Source: Sphingosinicellaceae bacterium
GTDB taxonomy: Bacteria; Pseudomonadota; Alphaproteobacteria; Sphingomonadales; Sphingomonadaceae
Assembly: GCA_019285715.1 (NCBI GenBank)
Contig: CP079108.1
Location: forward strand, 868,001 to 932,000
DNA: 64,000 nucleotides
Reading direction: 5' to 3'
Shown here: positions 1 to 8,551 of the stretch, one piece after another
Layout of the letters: each line of letters starts with the position of its first letter
Numbering within the stretch: the stretch's first letter is position 1
Notes under the pieces: model-generated
The model's input: the letters and a program-made list of their open reading frames with translations, nothing else
Database searches by the model: none
Told to the model about the DNA's origin: nothing
Translations under genes and position numbers: made by a program

Positions 1-1
1 C

Positions 2-1243
2 TACTTCGCGTGGCAGCTCGTGTCCCACCACATCTTCATGGAGCGGTCCCTGGAGGGTTCCGCGGCGCTGACCCACGCGGCGGGCATCGAGGTCCGTCAG
101 GGCCCCGGCATCGCCGGCCCGATGGCGGCGGGCGTCCTGCGCCGGCGTATCCTGCTGCCCAACGATTTCGCCGAGCGCTTCACTCCCGAGGAACGCCGCC
201 TCGCACTTGCCCACGAGACTGCGCACCATTGCCGCGGCGACCTCGTGGCGAACCTCGCCGGGCTGGCGCTGCTGTCGCTGCACTGGTTCAACCCGGTTGC
301 GCACTTCGCCTACCGCGCTTTCCGCGACGACCAGGAAGCGGCCTGCGATGCGACCGTGCTCGGGGCCGAGAGCGACGAGCGCCGCTATGCCTACGGCACC
401 GCGATCCTCAAGTCCGCCAGCTGCCGCGTCCCCGGCGCAGCCTGTGCGCTGAACCATGCGGGTACGATGAAACGAAGGATCTTGATCATGATCGACGGTC
501 GGAAAAGTCGCGCCCTGCGCCTCGGCGGGGCGGCACTGGCGGCGGTGCTGGTCGGCGGCGGACTGGTCGCGACGGCATCGACGGTCGCCGCGCCCGCCAA
601 GACGCCGACGCACCACATGACGTTCATCACGGGGACGGGTGACAACATCACCATCACCCATGACGGCCACACCCGCCGCGCCACCCCGGCCGAGCGCCGC
701 CGCATCGAGCACGACGTCGCCCAGGCCGAGGCGGGACGGCGCGTCGCCGAGCGCGGTGCAGAGCGGGCCGAGCGTGAGAGAACGGCCATGCTTGCCGAAA
801 TGCCTCGGCCCCCGGCGCGACCCGCTGCACCGCGTGCACCAAACTCGAAGCGTATCGCCGAGGTGCCGCCGGCGCCCGAGGCTCCGCCGGCACCCCCGAC
901 ACCCCCGGAATATAGGCAGGGTGCCCATGATGTGAGCCTGTCGTGGCAGGCCGAATACCCCATCGATCGGAACGCTATCCGGGCCGAAATCGACGCGGCG
1001 ATGGCCAGCGCGCGTCAGGCTGTGGCCGACGCCAGTGTCCAGCTCGCTGCGGTCCGCGAGCAGATGACCGCGGCCAGCGAAGCCCAGCGCGAAGCGATGG
1101 CGGAGTCGCGTGCCGATCAGCGCGATGCGATGCGCGATGTCGCCCAGGCCCGTCGCGATGCAGCACAAGGCCGCCGCGATGCGGCGCAGGCGGTGCGCGA
1201 TGCAGAGCAAAATGCAAGACGCGAAGCGGCGACGTCGCTCTGA
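2..1243 (+). CDS. M56 (BlaR1/MecR1-like) membrane metallopeptidase, 5' truncated by window edge
   Basis: The frame is open to the left edge, so the start lies outside the window. The visible protein begins in a peptidase M56 domain: HETAHH is an HExxH zinc motif, followed about 40 residues later by an acidic DDQEAACD segment typical of the family. A hydrophobic helix around the VLVGGGLVATAS stretch follows. The C-terminal half is rich in Pro, then Ala/Arg/Glu, and is probably a periplasmic coiled coil. In BlaR1-type systems the metalloprotease is a membrane sensor that triggers cleavage of a BlaI-type repressor, and that gene is normally just upstream, here out of view. The long Ala/Arg/Glu tail replaces the usual penicillin-binding sensor domain, so the signal is unknown and beta-lactam sensing is not supported. 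Confidence 0.8.
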   Translation, partial: YFAWQLVSHHIFMERSLEGSAALTHAAGIEVRQGPGIAGPMAAGVLRRRILLPNDFAERFTPEERRLALAHETAHHCRGDLVANLAGLALLSLHWFNPVAHFAYRAFRDDQEAACDATVLGAESDERRYAYGTAILKSASCRVPGAACALNHAGTMKRRILIMIDGRKSRALRLGGAALAAVLVGGGLVATASTVAAPAKTPTHHMTFITGTGDNITITHDGHTRRATPAERRRIEHDVAQAEAGRRVAERGAERAERERTAMLAEMPRPPARPAAPRAPNSKRIAEVPPAPEAPPAPPTPPEYRQGAHDVSLSWQAEYPIDRNAIRAEIDAAMASARQAVADASVQLAAVREQMTAASEAQREAMAESRADQRDAMRDVAQARRDAAQGRRDAAQAVRDAEQNARREAATSL

Positions 1244-1273
1244 CGCATCGCACTCAGTGGCGCGCTTCGTTGG

Positions 1274-1450
1274 CGCTGTCCTACAGCTCACCTATCCGGT
1301 ACAATATGGTCGCGCCGATGTCTCGGGCACGCGGTTTTTCTCATCGCTGAGTGTCAGCCCGGCAGCCGGATTCCTGCAATCCGGCGACGTGACAGCCGAA
1401 TCGCAGAATACGCGTGGGCATTAACTCTGACAACTCTCGTTCATATTCGA
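1274..1450 (-). repeat. Dispersed ~180-bp repeat, copy A (inverted relative to copy B at 28.5 kb)
   Basis: This is the main recognisable content of the 420-bp gene-free stretch 1244-1662. Its reverse complement begins with 28 bases (1450 to 1423) identical to 28534-28561 and ends with a block around ATTGTACCGGA followed by CTGTAGGACAGCG that is nearly identical to 28694-28724. The middle is divergent apart from short shared words such as CAGCGATGAGAAA. Outside it, at 1523-1612, there is CTTCGCGTGA-type sequence resembling the hairpin region beside copy B, in the same relative order. No coding potential is convincing here. Conserved ends with a variable middle suggest a mobile or structural element; its function is unknown. 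Confidence 0.7.
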
Positions 1451-1662
1451 CGCTGTCCACACGTCGGTTTGCGCGGTCCTATACGGTAACGACAAGGCTC
1501 CTCGACCCTGGAACCCTTAGCGTTCTTCGCGTGAATTCCGGAGCAATCGCCCGGTGGGTCGGCTTAACGAGTTCACGTGAAGGGCGCCAAGTATTGCACG
1601 GGCGCGAAGGCGAATGCCGGAGGCTGGTGCGGCCGCGAGTCGGGGCGGTTGACCGGGACGCT

Positions 1663-3123
1663 CTAGGCGAGTGCCGCCTTCAGCCGCTCGTTGACGACGC
1701 CCGGGCTTGCCTTGCCGGCCATTGCCTTCATCGTCTGGCCGACGAAGAAGCCGAACAGCGCCTCCTTGCCGGCCTTGTACTGGGCGACCTTGTCGGTGTT
1801 GGCCGCGAGGATCGTGGCGATGGCGGCGTCGATCGCGCCAGTGTCGCTGACCTGGCGCAGGCCGCGCGCCTCGACGATCGCGGCCGGGGCGTCGCCGGTC
1901 TCGAGCATGATCTCGAAGACCTGCTTGGCGAGCGGGCCGGACAGCGTGCCGTCGGCGGTCAGGGCGAGGAGCTCGCCCCCGGCGGTGGGGCTGACGGGTG
2001 AGTTGGTGATGTCCTTGCCGAGGCGGTTGAGCGCGCCGAACAGGTCGGAGATGACCCAGTTGGCGGCGGCCTTGGCGGGCGCACCGGTGCCCAGCAATGC
2101 CTCGAACCAGTCGGCGGTGTCCTTGTCGGCGGTTAGTACGGCGGCGTTGTAGGGGCTGATGCCGAGCCCGTCCTCGAAGCGCGTGCGCTTGGCGGCGGGC
2201 AGCTCGGGCAGGCTCGCGGCGCAGTCGGCCATGAAGGCGTCGTCGAGCTCGACCGGGAGCAGGTCGGGGTCGGGGAAGTAGCGGTAGTCGTGCGCGTCCT
2301 CCTTCGACCGCATCGAACGGGTGACGCCCTTGTCGGGGTCGAACAGGCGGGTTTCCTGGACGATGGTGCCGCCGGCTTCGATGACCTCGATCTGGCGGCG
2401 CGCCTCGAACTCGATCGTCGCCATGACGAAGCGCACCGAGTTGACGTTCTTGGTCTCGGTGCGGGTGCCGAACTCTGCGCCGGGCTTGCGGACGCTGACG
2501 TTGACGTCGGCGCGCATGCTGCCCTCGTCCATGTTGCCGTCGCAGCTGCTGACGTAGCGCAGGACCTCGCGCAGGCTCCGCACGTACGCCCCAGCCTGTG
2601 CCGGCGAGCGCATGTCGGGCTTGGAGACGATCTCCATCAGGGCGACGCCGGAGCGGTTGAGGTCGACGTAGCTCTCGCCCGGCGACTGGTCGTGGACCGA
2701 CTTGCCGGCGTCCTGCTCGAGGTGGATGCGCTCGATGCCGATGGTCTTGGGCGCTTCGCCTTCCGGTTCGACGGTGAGGGCACCCTCGCCGACGATGGGG
2801 TGGTACAGCTGGCTGATCTGATAGCCCTGGGGCAGGTCGGCGTAGAAGTAGTTCTTTCGGTCGAAGCGCGACCAGCGGTTGATCTGCGCGCCGAGCGCCA
2901 TGCCGGTGCGGACCGCCTGGCGGACGCACTCGCCGTTGAGGACGGGCAGCATCCCGGGCATCGCCGCGTCGACCAGGCTGACATGCGTGTTGGGCTCGCC
3001 GCCATAGGTCGCGGAGGCGCCGGAGAACAGCTTGGAGGCGCTGGTGACCTGGGCGTGCACCTCGAGGCCGACGACGATCTCCCAGTCGCCGTCGCGGCCG
3101 GGCAGGGTGTAGGTTTCGCTCAT
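1663..3123 (-). CDS. gatB: Asp-tRNA(Asn)/Glu-tRNA(Gln) amidotransferase subunit B
   Basis: GatB activates the side chain of Glu-tRNA(Gln) or Asp-tRNA(Asn) by phosphorylation so that ammonia released by GatA can amidate it. The 486-residue product has the usual family length. It shows the N-terminal VGLEVHAQ motif (about residues 18-25) and the GatB signature [15 protein letters not shown] near residue 95. The C-terminal region, about 340-486, corresponds to the helical and YqeY-like tRNA-binding domains. The gene is the last of the minus-strand run that starts with gatC and gatA, but four unrelated genes and an insertion sequence separate it from gatA. It begins 10 bases downstream of the GtrA-like gene, so it is probably co-transcribed with it or has its own promoter. 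Confidence 0.97.
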   Translation of the reverse strand: MSETYTLPGRDGDWEIVVGLEVHAQVTSASKLFSGASATYGGEPNTHVSLVDAAMPGMLPVLNGECVRQAVRTGMALGAQINRWSRFDRKNYFYADLPQGYQISQLYHPIVGEGALTVEPEGEAPKTIGIERIHLEQDAGKSVHDQSPGESYVDLNRSGVALMEIVSKPDMRSPAQAGAYVRSLREVLRYVSSCDGNMDEGSMRADVNVSVRKPGAEFGTRTETKNVNSVRFVMATIEFEARRQIEVIEAGGTIVQETRLFDPDKGVTRSMRSKEDAHDYRYFPDPDLLPVELDDAFMADCAASLPELPAAKRTRFEDGLGISPYNAAVLTADKDTADWFEALLGTGAPAKAAANWVISDLFGALNRLGKDITNSPVSPTAGGELLALTADGTLSGPLAKQVFEIMLETGDAPAAIVEARGLRQVSDTGAIDAAIATILAANTDKVAQYKAGKEALFGFFVGQTMKAMAGKASPGVVNERLKAALA

Positions 3124-3132
3124 GCGAGGCTT

Positions 3133-3522
3133 CTACTCCGGCGCGTGACGGAAGACCAAGAGCGCGTTGACCGCGAAGTTGAAGATGAAGGTGACCGCGA
3201 TGCTGGCGACCTTCGCGGCGACCGGCGGCAGCGGCGTGTGCGCGGCGAGGAACGCGGTCAGCGCGACGTTGAGCACGAGGCCGAGGCTCGCGGCCGCGAG
3301 GAACATCAGGTAGCGCCGCAGCGTCGGCTCGCGGTGGAAGACGAAGCGCGAGGTCAGCAGGTAGTTGACCACGGTGGCGACGAGGAAGCTCAGCGTCGCG
3401 GCGGGGATCAGCGGCACGCCCGCCGCCAGTTCGAGCGCAAAAATCCCGGTGTCGACGACCGCTGCCGAGCCTCCGGTCAGCAGGTAGCGGCTGCCCTGGC
3501 GGCGGAGCTTGACCATGTCCAT
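3133..3522 (-). CDS. GtrA-family small membrane protein
   Basis: The 129-residue protein has four predicted membrane helices and the GtrA pattern: RYLLTGGSAAVVDTGIF at the start, TVVNYLLTSRFVFHR in the middle and FIFNFAVNALLVF at the end. GtrA proteins take part in moving or presenting polyprenyl-phosphate-linked sugars across the inner membrane; a mycobacterial member (Rv3789) is linked to decaprenyl-phosphoryl arabinose. The start codon overlaps the stop of the HAD gene (ATGA), indicating translational coupling. Its neighbours, a HAD phosphatase and a DPPR-synthase-type UbiA protein, fit a polyprenyl-phosphate pentose pathway. The transported substrate is inferred, not shown. Confidence 0.85.
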   Translation of the reverse strand: MDMVKLRRQGSRYLLTGGSAAVVDTGIFALELAAGVPLIPAATLSFLVATVVNYLLTSRFVFHREPTLRRYLMFLAAASLGLVLNVALTAFLAAHTPLPPVAAKVASIAVTFIFNFAVNALLVFRHAPE

Positions 3523-4172
3523 CAGGCGGTTCCGGCAAGCAGCGGCGCGAACACCGGGTCGGTGAAGTCGGCGAAGGTGACCCGGCCGGCGACCGGCGGG
3601 CTGGAGCGCAGCAGGACGCGGACCCCGGCGGCATCGGCGGCGGCCCCGTCGCGCTCGTCGCGGTCGCCGATCATTACTGTGGCGGCGGGCGAGGCACCGG
3701 CAGCGGCGATCACGGCGAGCAGGCCACGCGCGCTTGGCTTCATCAGGCCAACGTCGCGGGCGGCGACGATGTGGTTGGCCTCAAGACCCAGCGCGGCGAT
3801 CTTGGCGACGGCGGGATAGTCCGAGAGCACGCCGATTGTGCGGCCGCTACGGCGCAGGGCTTCGAATAGCGCGGGCGCCCCGGTGACCATGGCGCGACGC
3901 AGGTGGGGCAGGGGGCGAGTCTCGATCCAGTCCGCGACGATGCCCTCGACGACCGCAGGGGCAAGGCGGGTGCGGGCAGCGACACCAGCGATAAGCTTGG
4001 CGTCGAAGTCCTCGACCCCGTCGTCGGCCAGCGCCTCGCGCTCGCGGCGGTAGTCGGCGAGGACCTTGAGCGTGCGGGGGCTGCGACTGGCAAGAGCATC
4101 GCGCGCCAGCATCCTCAGCATCGTCCAGCGCAATGGCTTCTGGCGGTAGAGGGTACCGTCGACGTCGAACAC
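3522..4172 (-). CDS. HAD-superfamily hydrolase, probably 5' truncated by the adjacent IS
   Basis: A HAD phosphatase-like protein. Motif I, FDVDGTL, holds the nucleophile Asp and the general acid two residues later, at residues 3-5 of the annotated product. Motif II is LSDY, the motif III Lys is in GLMKPS, and motif IV is MIGDRDERDG. The only start left is a GTG giving V-F-D, without a visible ribosome binding site. The frame can be read four to five codons further upstream (TQLV) before it meets a TGA formed by the terminal repeat of the insertion sequence. The native start has therefore probably been lost, and expression is doubtful. By context it could dephosphorylate a polyprenyl-phosphate 5-phosphoribose made by the UbiA protein beyond the IS; this is inference. 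Confidence 0.75.
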   Translation of the reverse strand: MFDVDGTLYRQKPLRWTMLRMLARDALASRSPRTLKVLADYRREREALADDGVEDFDAKLIAGVAARTRLAPAVVEGIVADWIETRPLPHLRRAMVTGAPALFEALRRSGRTIGVLSDYPAVAKIAALGLEANHIVAARDVGLMKPSARGLLAVIAAAGASPAATVMIGDRDERDGAAADAAGVRVLLRSSPPVAGRVTFADFTDPVFAPLLAGTA

Positions 4173-4274
4173 GACGAGCTGCGTGTTGCCTCACGAGAAG
4201 ATGTTCCCGAGCGGTGATGCCGTTGCCTCACCAGAGTGTTCCCCTACGCCGATCACCAGGCGAGGTCGATTCCC

Positions 4275-4333
4275 GGTTGATGGGACGCTGTGGAGCGGAG
4301 CCGTAGGCGAAGCGGAGCAGCGTCCCATCAACC
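4275..4333 (-). terminator. Hairpin at the 3' end of the transposase gene
   Basis: A 16-bp perfect inverted repeat, GGTTGATGGGACGCTG at 4275-4290 against its complement at 4318-4333, has a 27-base loop and spans the transposase stop codon. It lacks a clear U-tract. It may act as an intrinsic terminator or as protection of the IS against read-through. Confidence 0.45.
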
Positions 4334-5875
4334 TTCGACTAGCACCGACACCGGCATCGCCGTATCCGTAGGAGATTCCGCCGCCAGCCCGGAATGAGTG
4401 AACACCAGTGCGTGAGCGTATTCGGACCGCCAGACCTTAAGGCGGCGCTGGACGGTACGGATCAGGCCATCGGGATAGTTGTCGGGCCGCTCGACCTGAA
4501 GTTTTTCCAGCAGCTCCCTGCCGGTGCGCCACGGCTCGTCCTCGAACCAGCGCTTCAACTGCTCGCTCACCTCGATCAGCGGATCGGGACGGCGACGACC
4601 GCGCTTGATGACCGGTTTATTGGATGCAGTCGGTCGCGCTTCACCGCCCTGCCATATCGTTTGCAAGCTGGAGAGGAACGCGTCCAATGGTGGGGCCGCG
4701 GGCTGCTCGCTCACCGGTACTGGGCTGACCATGTCGGCAAGGGCGACCAGCCGCTGTTGGGCCGCCCTGATATCGCGCAGCAAGCGGACGGGATCGAGGT
4801 CGGCAAAGATCGCACGCACGCGTGTCCGGGTCTTATCAGATACCCGCGGATCGTCGAGCAACCGCTGATAGGGCGTCGCTGGTGCATGATAGCGCTTGCG
4901 AACCCGCGCACCGTCGCGGTGCTTCTCGGCCAGCTTGAACGAGGGCTGGAAGAAGTTCACGAACAGGCGCGACGCCGCGTACAGCTCAGCCAGCGCAACG
5001 GTCGCCTCCAGCCCCTCGAAGCGACGATAGCCAGCCAGGCGGCGCACGACTGATCCGTTCTTTTGCTCCACCCATGCCTGGTCGTTCTTGCGATAGGGTC
5101 GGCAGCGCGTGAACGCGATGTCGGAGGCAGCGCAGTAATCGCGCACCGTCTCGTTGATGAAGACGCTATCGTTGTCAGTGTCGAACCCCAGCAGCGGGAA
5201 CGGCATCAGCCTGCGCACCTCGCTAAGCACCGCGACGAGCACCGTCTGCTCGCGAACCAGTAGCGGCGCGCACTCAGTCCAGCCGGTCGCGATGTCAGTC
5301 AACGTGAACGTCCACGCAAAGCTTCCCTTCGCGACCGGACCGCTGTGCGATACGAGATCGGCTTCGACATACCCCGGTGCCGGATTGTCCCAGTCGTCAA
5401 ACGTCCTGATCGGTACGCTTTGCCGGAGCGCCGTTCCCGCGACACCACGTCGCCGCGGTTTGCGATTACCGGCCTTTGCGGCGCGAAGCACGCGATCGAT
5501 CGTTGCCGCGCTCATCTTCGTCAGCTGCGACCTCACCGCCGGCGCCAAGTCCAGATGGCCATGGCGCTCCATCGCCTCCAGCAGGATCGGAATGAGCGGT
5601 CGCAATCGCTTGCCGCACAGCCGATCCGCCGCCTCCCAGAGCACGATAAGCGCGGTCCGGGCCGCCTCGTCGTAGATCCGACGCTCGATGCGGACGTTCG
5701 CCGTCGTGACCGCGGGGCCCGCCCGCATCAGCCGCATCGCATGCTTGCGGTGAAATCCCGTCACCGCAACGAACTCGTCCAGCACCCGGCCCTTGCTTGC
5801 TCGATCAGCCGATCGGTACCGTTCGCTGATCGCAGCGACCAGCTCCGTACGCGTTGCCATGCTCACCGTCCTCAT
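4328..5875 (-). CDS. IS transposase with integrase (rve) core
   Basis: The 515-residue product looks intact. The N-terminal part carries a helix-turn-helix-like stretch (GFHRKHAMRLMR, about residues 42-53) that probably binds the ends. The rve catalytic core reads YVEADLVSH (first Asp), GFDTDNDSVF (second Asp region) and AWVEQKNG (Glu), forming the DDE triad. The second motif has Asn-Asp-Ser-Val where relatives usually have Asn-Gly-Ser-Glu, a mild oddity. A positively charged KRGRRRPDP segment follows near residue 425. The ATG at 5875 has GGAG six bases upstream; an internal ATG at 5860 is an alternative. The reading frame has no lesions, so the element may still be active. Confidence 0.9.
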   Translation of the reverse strand: MRTVSMATRTELVAAISERYRSADRASKGRVLDEFVAVTGFHRKHAMRLMRAGPAVTTANVRIERRIYDEAARTALIVLWEAADRLCGKRLRPLIPILLEAMERHGHLDLAPAVRSQLTKMSAATIDRVLRAAKAGNRKPRRRGVAGTALRQSVPIRTFDDWDNPAPGYVEADLVSHSGPVAKGSFAWTFTLTDIATGWTECAPLLVREQTVLVAVLSEVRRLMPFPLLGFDTDNDSVFINETVRDYCAASDIAFTRCRPYRKNDQAWVEQKNGSVVRRLAGYRRFEGLEATVALAELYAASRLFVNFFQPSFKLAEKHRDGARVRKRYHAPATPYQRLLDDPRVSDKTRTRVRAIFADLDPVRLLRDIRAAQQRLVALADMVSPVPVSEQPAAPPLDAFLSSLQTIWQGGEARPTASNKPVIKRGRRRPDPLIEVSEQLKRWFEDEPWRTGRELLEKLQVERPDNYPDGLIRTVQRRLKVWRSEYAHALVFTHSGLAAESPTDTAMPVSVLVEG

Positions 5876-5989
5876 AGCTCGCTCCCGAACAATCTCGAGA
5901 GCATTTTAAATGAGGCAACGACCCCCGCCGCGGGAGCAAATCAGGCGAGGCAATGCGGCTGGACCGACGACCAGTCGAAACCGGCCAAG

Positions 5990-6970
5990 CTACTTGACCA
6001 GGATGAAGCTCTGCGTGGTCAGCGCAGCGAGCCAGGGCATGTCGACGAAGGTGCACACCGCCAGTAGCGCGACAAGGATGACGACGACCCCGATCAGGCG
6101 CTTCTCGGAGAACAGCCGCTCGGGCTTCTGCGCGACCGATCCGGTCTGCAGCGACAGCGCCATGTACTGCGCGAACAGCGCCGCGAAGGCCGGCAGCGCG
6201 AGGACATACTCGATACGGTACTTGACCAGAAAGACCGCGATGAAGAAGCCGCTGAGCAGGGCGTAGGTCAGGCACGCCACGATCAGGCTGGCCTCCGAAT
6301 AGCCGGCGAAGCTGGCGCGGTAGCGGGTCAGCAGGTCACGACCGTGCGAGGCGGTGATGTCGCGGTACTCGGACAGGCGCTTGGCGGTCATCAGGAAGCC
6401 GCCGCCGGTCCAATACGCCAGCAGCACCGATGACGGCGCCAGCGTGTACGGGTCGATCATCGCCCAGCCGATCATCATCCGCAGCGGGTTGTTGATCGCC
6501 TCGCTGACGACGTCGAAATAGGGCACGTCCTTCGACCGCAGCGGCCGGACGTTGTAGACGATGCCCTGGCCGGCGAAGACCACCGCGACCCAGAACATGG
6601 TCATGCTGGCAAACGCGGCTGCGGTCAGCCCGAGCCCGACGAAGATCACCCATTCGAGGCCGACGAGGCGCGGGTCGAGGGTGACCTGGACCGCGGTCCG
6701 TGCCGACTTGGTCGGGTGGAGCGCGTCGAAGTCGCGGTCGAGGTACTCGTTGATGGTGTAGTTCGCCGACGCGATGCAGACCGCGCAGATGAAGCCCAGC
6801 ACGATGTCGAGCAGCGGGTCGGGCGACTGCACGCCGCGCATCAGGTAGGCGAGCACCATGCCCGGCACGACGAAGACGTGCTTGGTCGCGTGGTCGAAGC
6901 GGGCGATCGCGAGATAGTCGCTGAGCCGCGTCGCGCGGGGTGGGGCGAGGGTCGTGTCGGTGCCGGACAT
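5990..6970 (-). CDS. UbiA-family prenyltransferase of the decaprenyl-phosphate phosphoribosyltransferase type
   Basis: The 326-residue multispanning protein carries the Asp-rich UbiA motif NEYLDRDFDALHPTKSAR at about residues 74-91. Its HPTKxxR tail is the hallmark of DPPR synthases such as mycobacterial Rv3806c, rather than of quinone or haem prenyltransferases. A second conserved block, KRLSEYR, lies in the middle. The expected reaction is transfer of 5-phosphoribose from PRPP to a polyprenyl phosphate, the first step toward polyprenyl-phosphoryl arabinose or ribose. The start ATG at 6970 was chosen because the preceding frame runs into the neighbouring membrane gene, which ends 14 bases upstream. 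Downstream, the IS separates it from HAD and GtrA genes that would act in the same pathway. Confidence 0.85.
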   Translation of the reverse strand: MSGTDTTLAPPRATRLSDYLAIARFDHATKHVFVVPGMVLAYLMRGVQSPDPLLDIVLGFICAVCIASANYTINEYLDRDFDALHPTKSARTAVQVTLDPRLVGLEWVIFVGLGLTAAAFASMTMFWVAVVFAGQGIVYNVRPLRSKDVPYFDVVSEAINNPLRMMIGWAMIDPYTLAPSSVLLAYWTGGGFLMTAKRLSEYRDITASHGRDLLTRYRASFAGYSEASLIVACLTYALLSGFFIAVFLVKYRIEYVLALPAFAALFAQYMALSLQTGSVAQKPERLFSEKRLIGVVVILVALLAVCTFVDMPWLAALTTQSFILVK

Positions 6971-6984
6971 GGATGCGGTCCTTA

Positions 6985-8493
6985 TCACGGTTCGCGGGTG
7001 GTGGTGGCGGGCGCGGGAAAAATAAGTGCGGCGATTGCGATGATCGCCAGCAGCGGGATCAGCCAGACGACGCGCGCCTGGAACCGGTCGTAAGGCGAGG
7101 CCAGGCCGCCGCAGATGAAGGCGTTGGCAACGACGCCGGCAATGATCAGTCCGCCAAGTACCGCAACGCCGCGGCCATCCGCGCGGCCGCGGCGGCGCAG
7201 GACGTACAACGCCAACACGAACGCCGGCAGCGCGACGACCACACCGACCTGCTCGACGACCGACAGGAACGACAGCGGGCGGCTGTCCTGCCACAGTCGG
7301 CTCGCGTGCACGGCGGAGCGGACGCTGGGCGGAAAGTTGTGGTCGATGTAGTTGGCCTTCTCGCGCGGGGCGAGGTCATCGTACGAAAACGACGCGAGCT
7401 GGAGCGCGGCGTCGTCGAGCATCATCATGATGGTCTCGGCAGGTCTCGCGCGCAGCACGGCGAGCATCAGCGGCATGTCCTGCTCGCTGATCGCGAGCTT
7501 GTGGTGGGAGCCGGAGGTGGCGAAGGTGCCGATGCCAGGGCGGCTTTCGAATAGGAACGAGGTCCAGACCAGCGGCAATCGTGCCCGATAAGCGCAAACC
7601 GCCCAGGCCGGCGACGCTCCCTCGCAGTTGGTTGCCAGAAACTCGGCAAGCACCGGCTTGCCGACGAGATGCGCGGTCAGGTGCGGTAGTCGCGCGGGCG
7701 GCTGCCCGGTCACCGACTTGACCGCGACGCCGAAGGCTACACTCGCGACGACACCGATAACGACGACCAGCGCGCCGGTGCCGAGGGCAGGACCGCTGAT
7801 GCCTTCGCGCCAGCGCGCCGGGATCAGGCGCGCGACCAATGCTGCTCCCGCAACGACCGCGACGCCGAGCGCGAGGTGGCTATCGTGCGCGACGACCGCC
7901 AGGGTGGCGGCAGCGGCGAGGAAGATCCGGTCACTGCGCCCGAGGCGGCCCCAGAATGCCAGCAGCATCGACAGGCTGAGGATCAGCAGGCCGCCAAGCA
8001 AGTCGGGCATCACCAGGTTGACGAACAGCCCCGCCGATGTGGCGACGGCCATCGCCCCGATCAGCACTGCGAAGCCGCCGTTCGAGGTCAGTCCCAGGCA
8101 GCGGTACCAAAGCAGCGCCAGCACGATGCTGAGCAGCACGGCCTGCGCTGCGACGACCGCCCAAAGACCGCCGACGAGGCTAAGCAGATAGGCGGGGATG
8201 CCGTAATAGATCGAGCGGCCCGACTTGAAGGTCGAGTCGTAGCCCTTTGCCGCCGGCGGAGTGGCGGGTCCGGCATGCGACGCCGTTGCGACGGTTATGC
8301 CGACGCGGCTGAGCTTGGCATGATTGGCCCACTCGCTGTCGATGCCCGCCGTTGCTGCCGCGGCGGTTGCCGGGCGTTCGAGGTAGCTCAGCGTATCCTC
8401 GTAGACGAGCGGATAGCCGTTCCAGATCGATATCCAGCAGAACGCCAGCGCCGCCAACAGTCCGGTCAGGTAGGGCCGGGCGCTGTGGCTCAC
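6985..8493 (-). CDS. Polytopic membrane protein, possible GT-C-like transferase (unrecognised)
   Basis: A 502-residue integral membrane protein with roughly ten or more hydrophobic segments. After the first helix comes an external-loop motif, NGYPLVYEDTLSYL. An acidic pair in the first extracytoplasmic loop is a common position for catalytic residues in GT-C glycosyltransferases that use polyprenyl-phosphate sugars. A long hydrophilic loop of about 100 residues, containing Cys and the HHKLAISEQD region, lies before the last three helices. I do not recognise the family. Its place directly upstream of a DPPR-synthase-type gene suggests that it uses or moves the resulting lipid-linked pentose. 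It starts 58 bases after gatA and is probably in the same transcript. Confidence 0.7.
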   Translation of the reverse strand: MSHSARPYLTGLLAALAFCWISIWNGYPLVYEDTLSYLERPATAAAATAGIDSEWANHAKLSRVGITVATASHAGPATPPAAKGYDSTFKSGRSIYYGIPAYLLSLVGGLWAVVAAQAVLLSIVLALLWYRCLGLTSNGGFAVLIGAMAVATSAGLFVNLVMPDLLGGLLILSLSMLLAFWGRLGRSDRIFLAAAATLAVVAHDSHLALGVAVVAGAALVARLIPARWREGISGPALGTGALVVVIGVVASVAFGVAVKSVTGQPPARLPHLTAHLVGKPVLAEFLATNCEGASPAWAVCAYRARLPLVWTSFLFESRPGIGTFATSGSHHKLAISEQDMPLMLAVLRARPAETIMMMLDDAALQLASFSYDDLAPREKANYIDHNFPPSVRSAVHASRLWQDSRPLSFLSVVEQVGVVVALPAFVLALYVLRRRGRADGRGVAVLGGLIIAGVVANAFICGGLASPYDRFQARVVWLIPLLAIIAIAALIFPAPATTTREP

Positions 8494-8551
8494 ACCGCCC
8501 GCGCCCGTTTGTCAGCCTGGACCGCACGGCGCGAGAAGCAGGCCCCGGGCA

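Larger units (their letters stand above)
4185..5919. mobile_element. Insertion sequence with one rve/DDE transposase (~1.7 kb)
   Basis: The borders are proposed from short terminal inverted repeats: GTTGCCTCA at 4185-4193 and TGAGGCAAC at 5911-5919. Loosely matching subterminal sequence lies inside (GATGTTCCCGAGCG on the left, a GATTGTTCGGGAGCG-like inverse on the right). A second GTTGCCTCAC at 4208-4217 leaves the left border slightly uncertain. I see no target-site duplication: the outer flanks (GCTGCGT and GACCCCC) do not match. The element carries one transposase gene on the minus strand and separates the UbiA gene from the HAD gene. It probably inserted with a flanking deletion. The IS family is not assigned. 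Confidence 0.8.

Noticed and set aside
2-1243. Beta-lactam sensor BlaR1
   Set aside because: The M56 protease part is present, but the penicillin-binding sensor domain is absent and replaced by a Pro/Ala/Arg-rich tail.
1572-1581. TTCACGTGAA as a second parS site
   Set aside because: Only the central ten bases are palindromic and the outer parS positions do not match.
4185-5919. Target-site duplication around the insertion sequence
   Set aside because: The bases directly outside the proposed ends do not match on the two sides at any length I could see.
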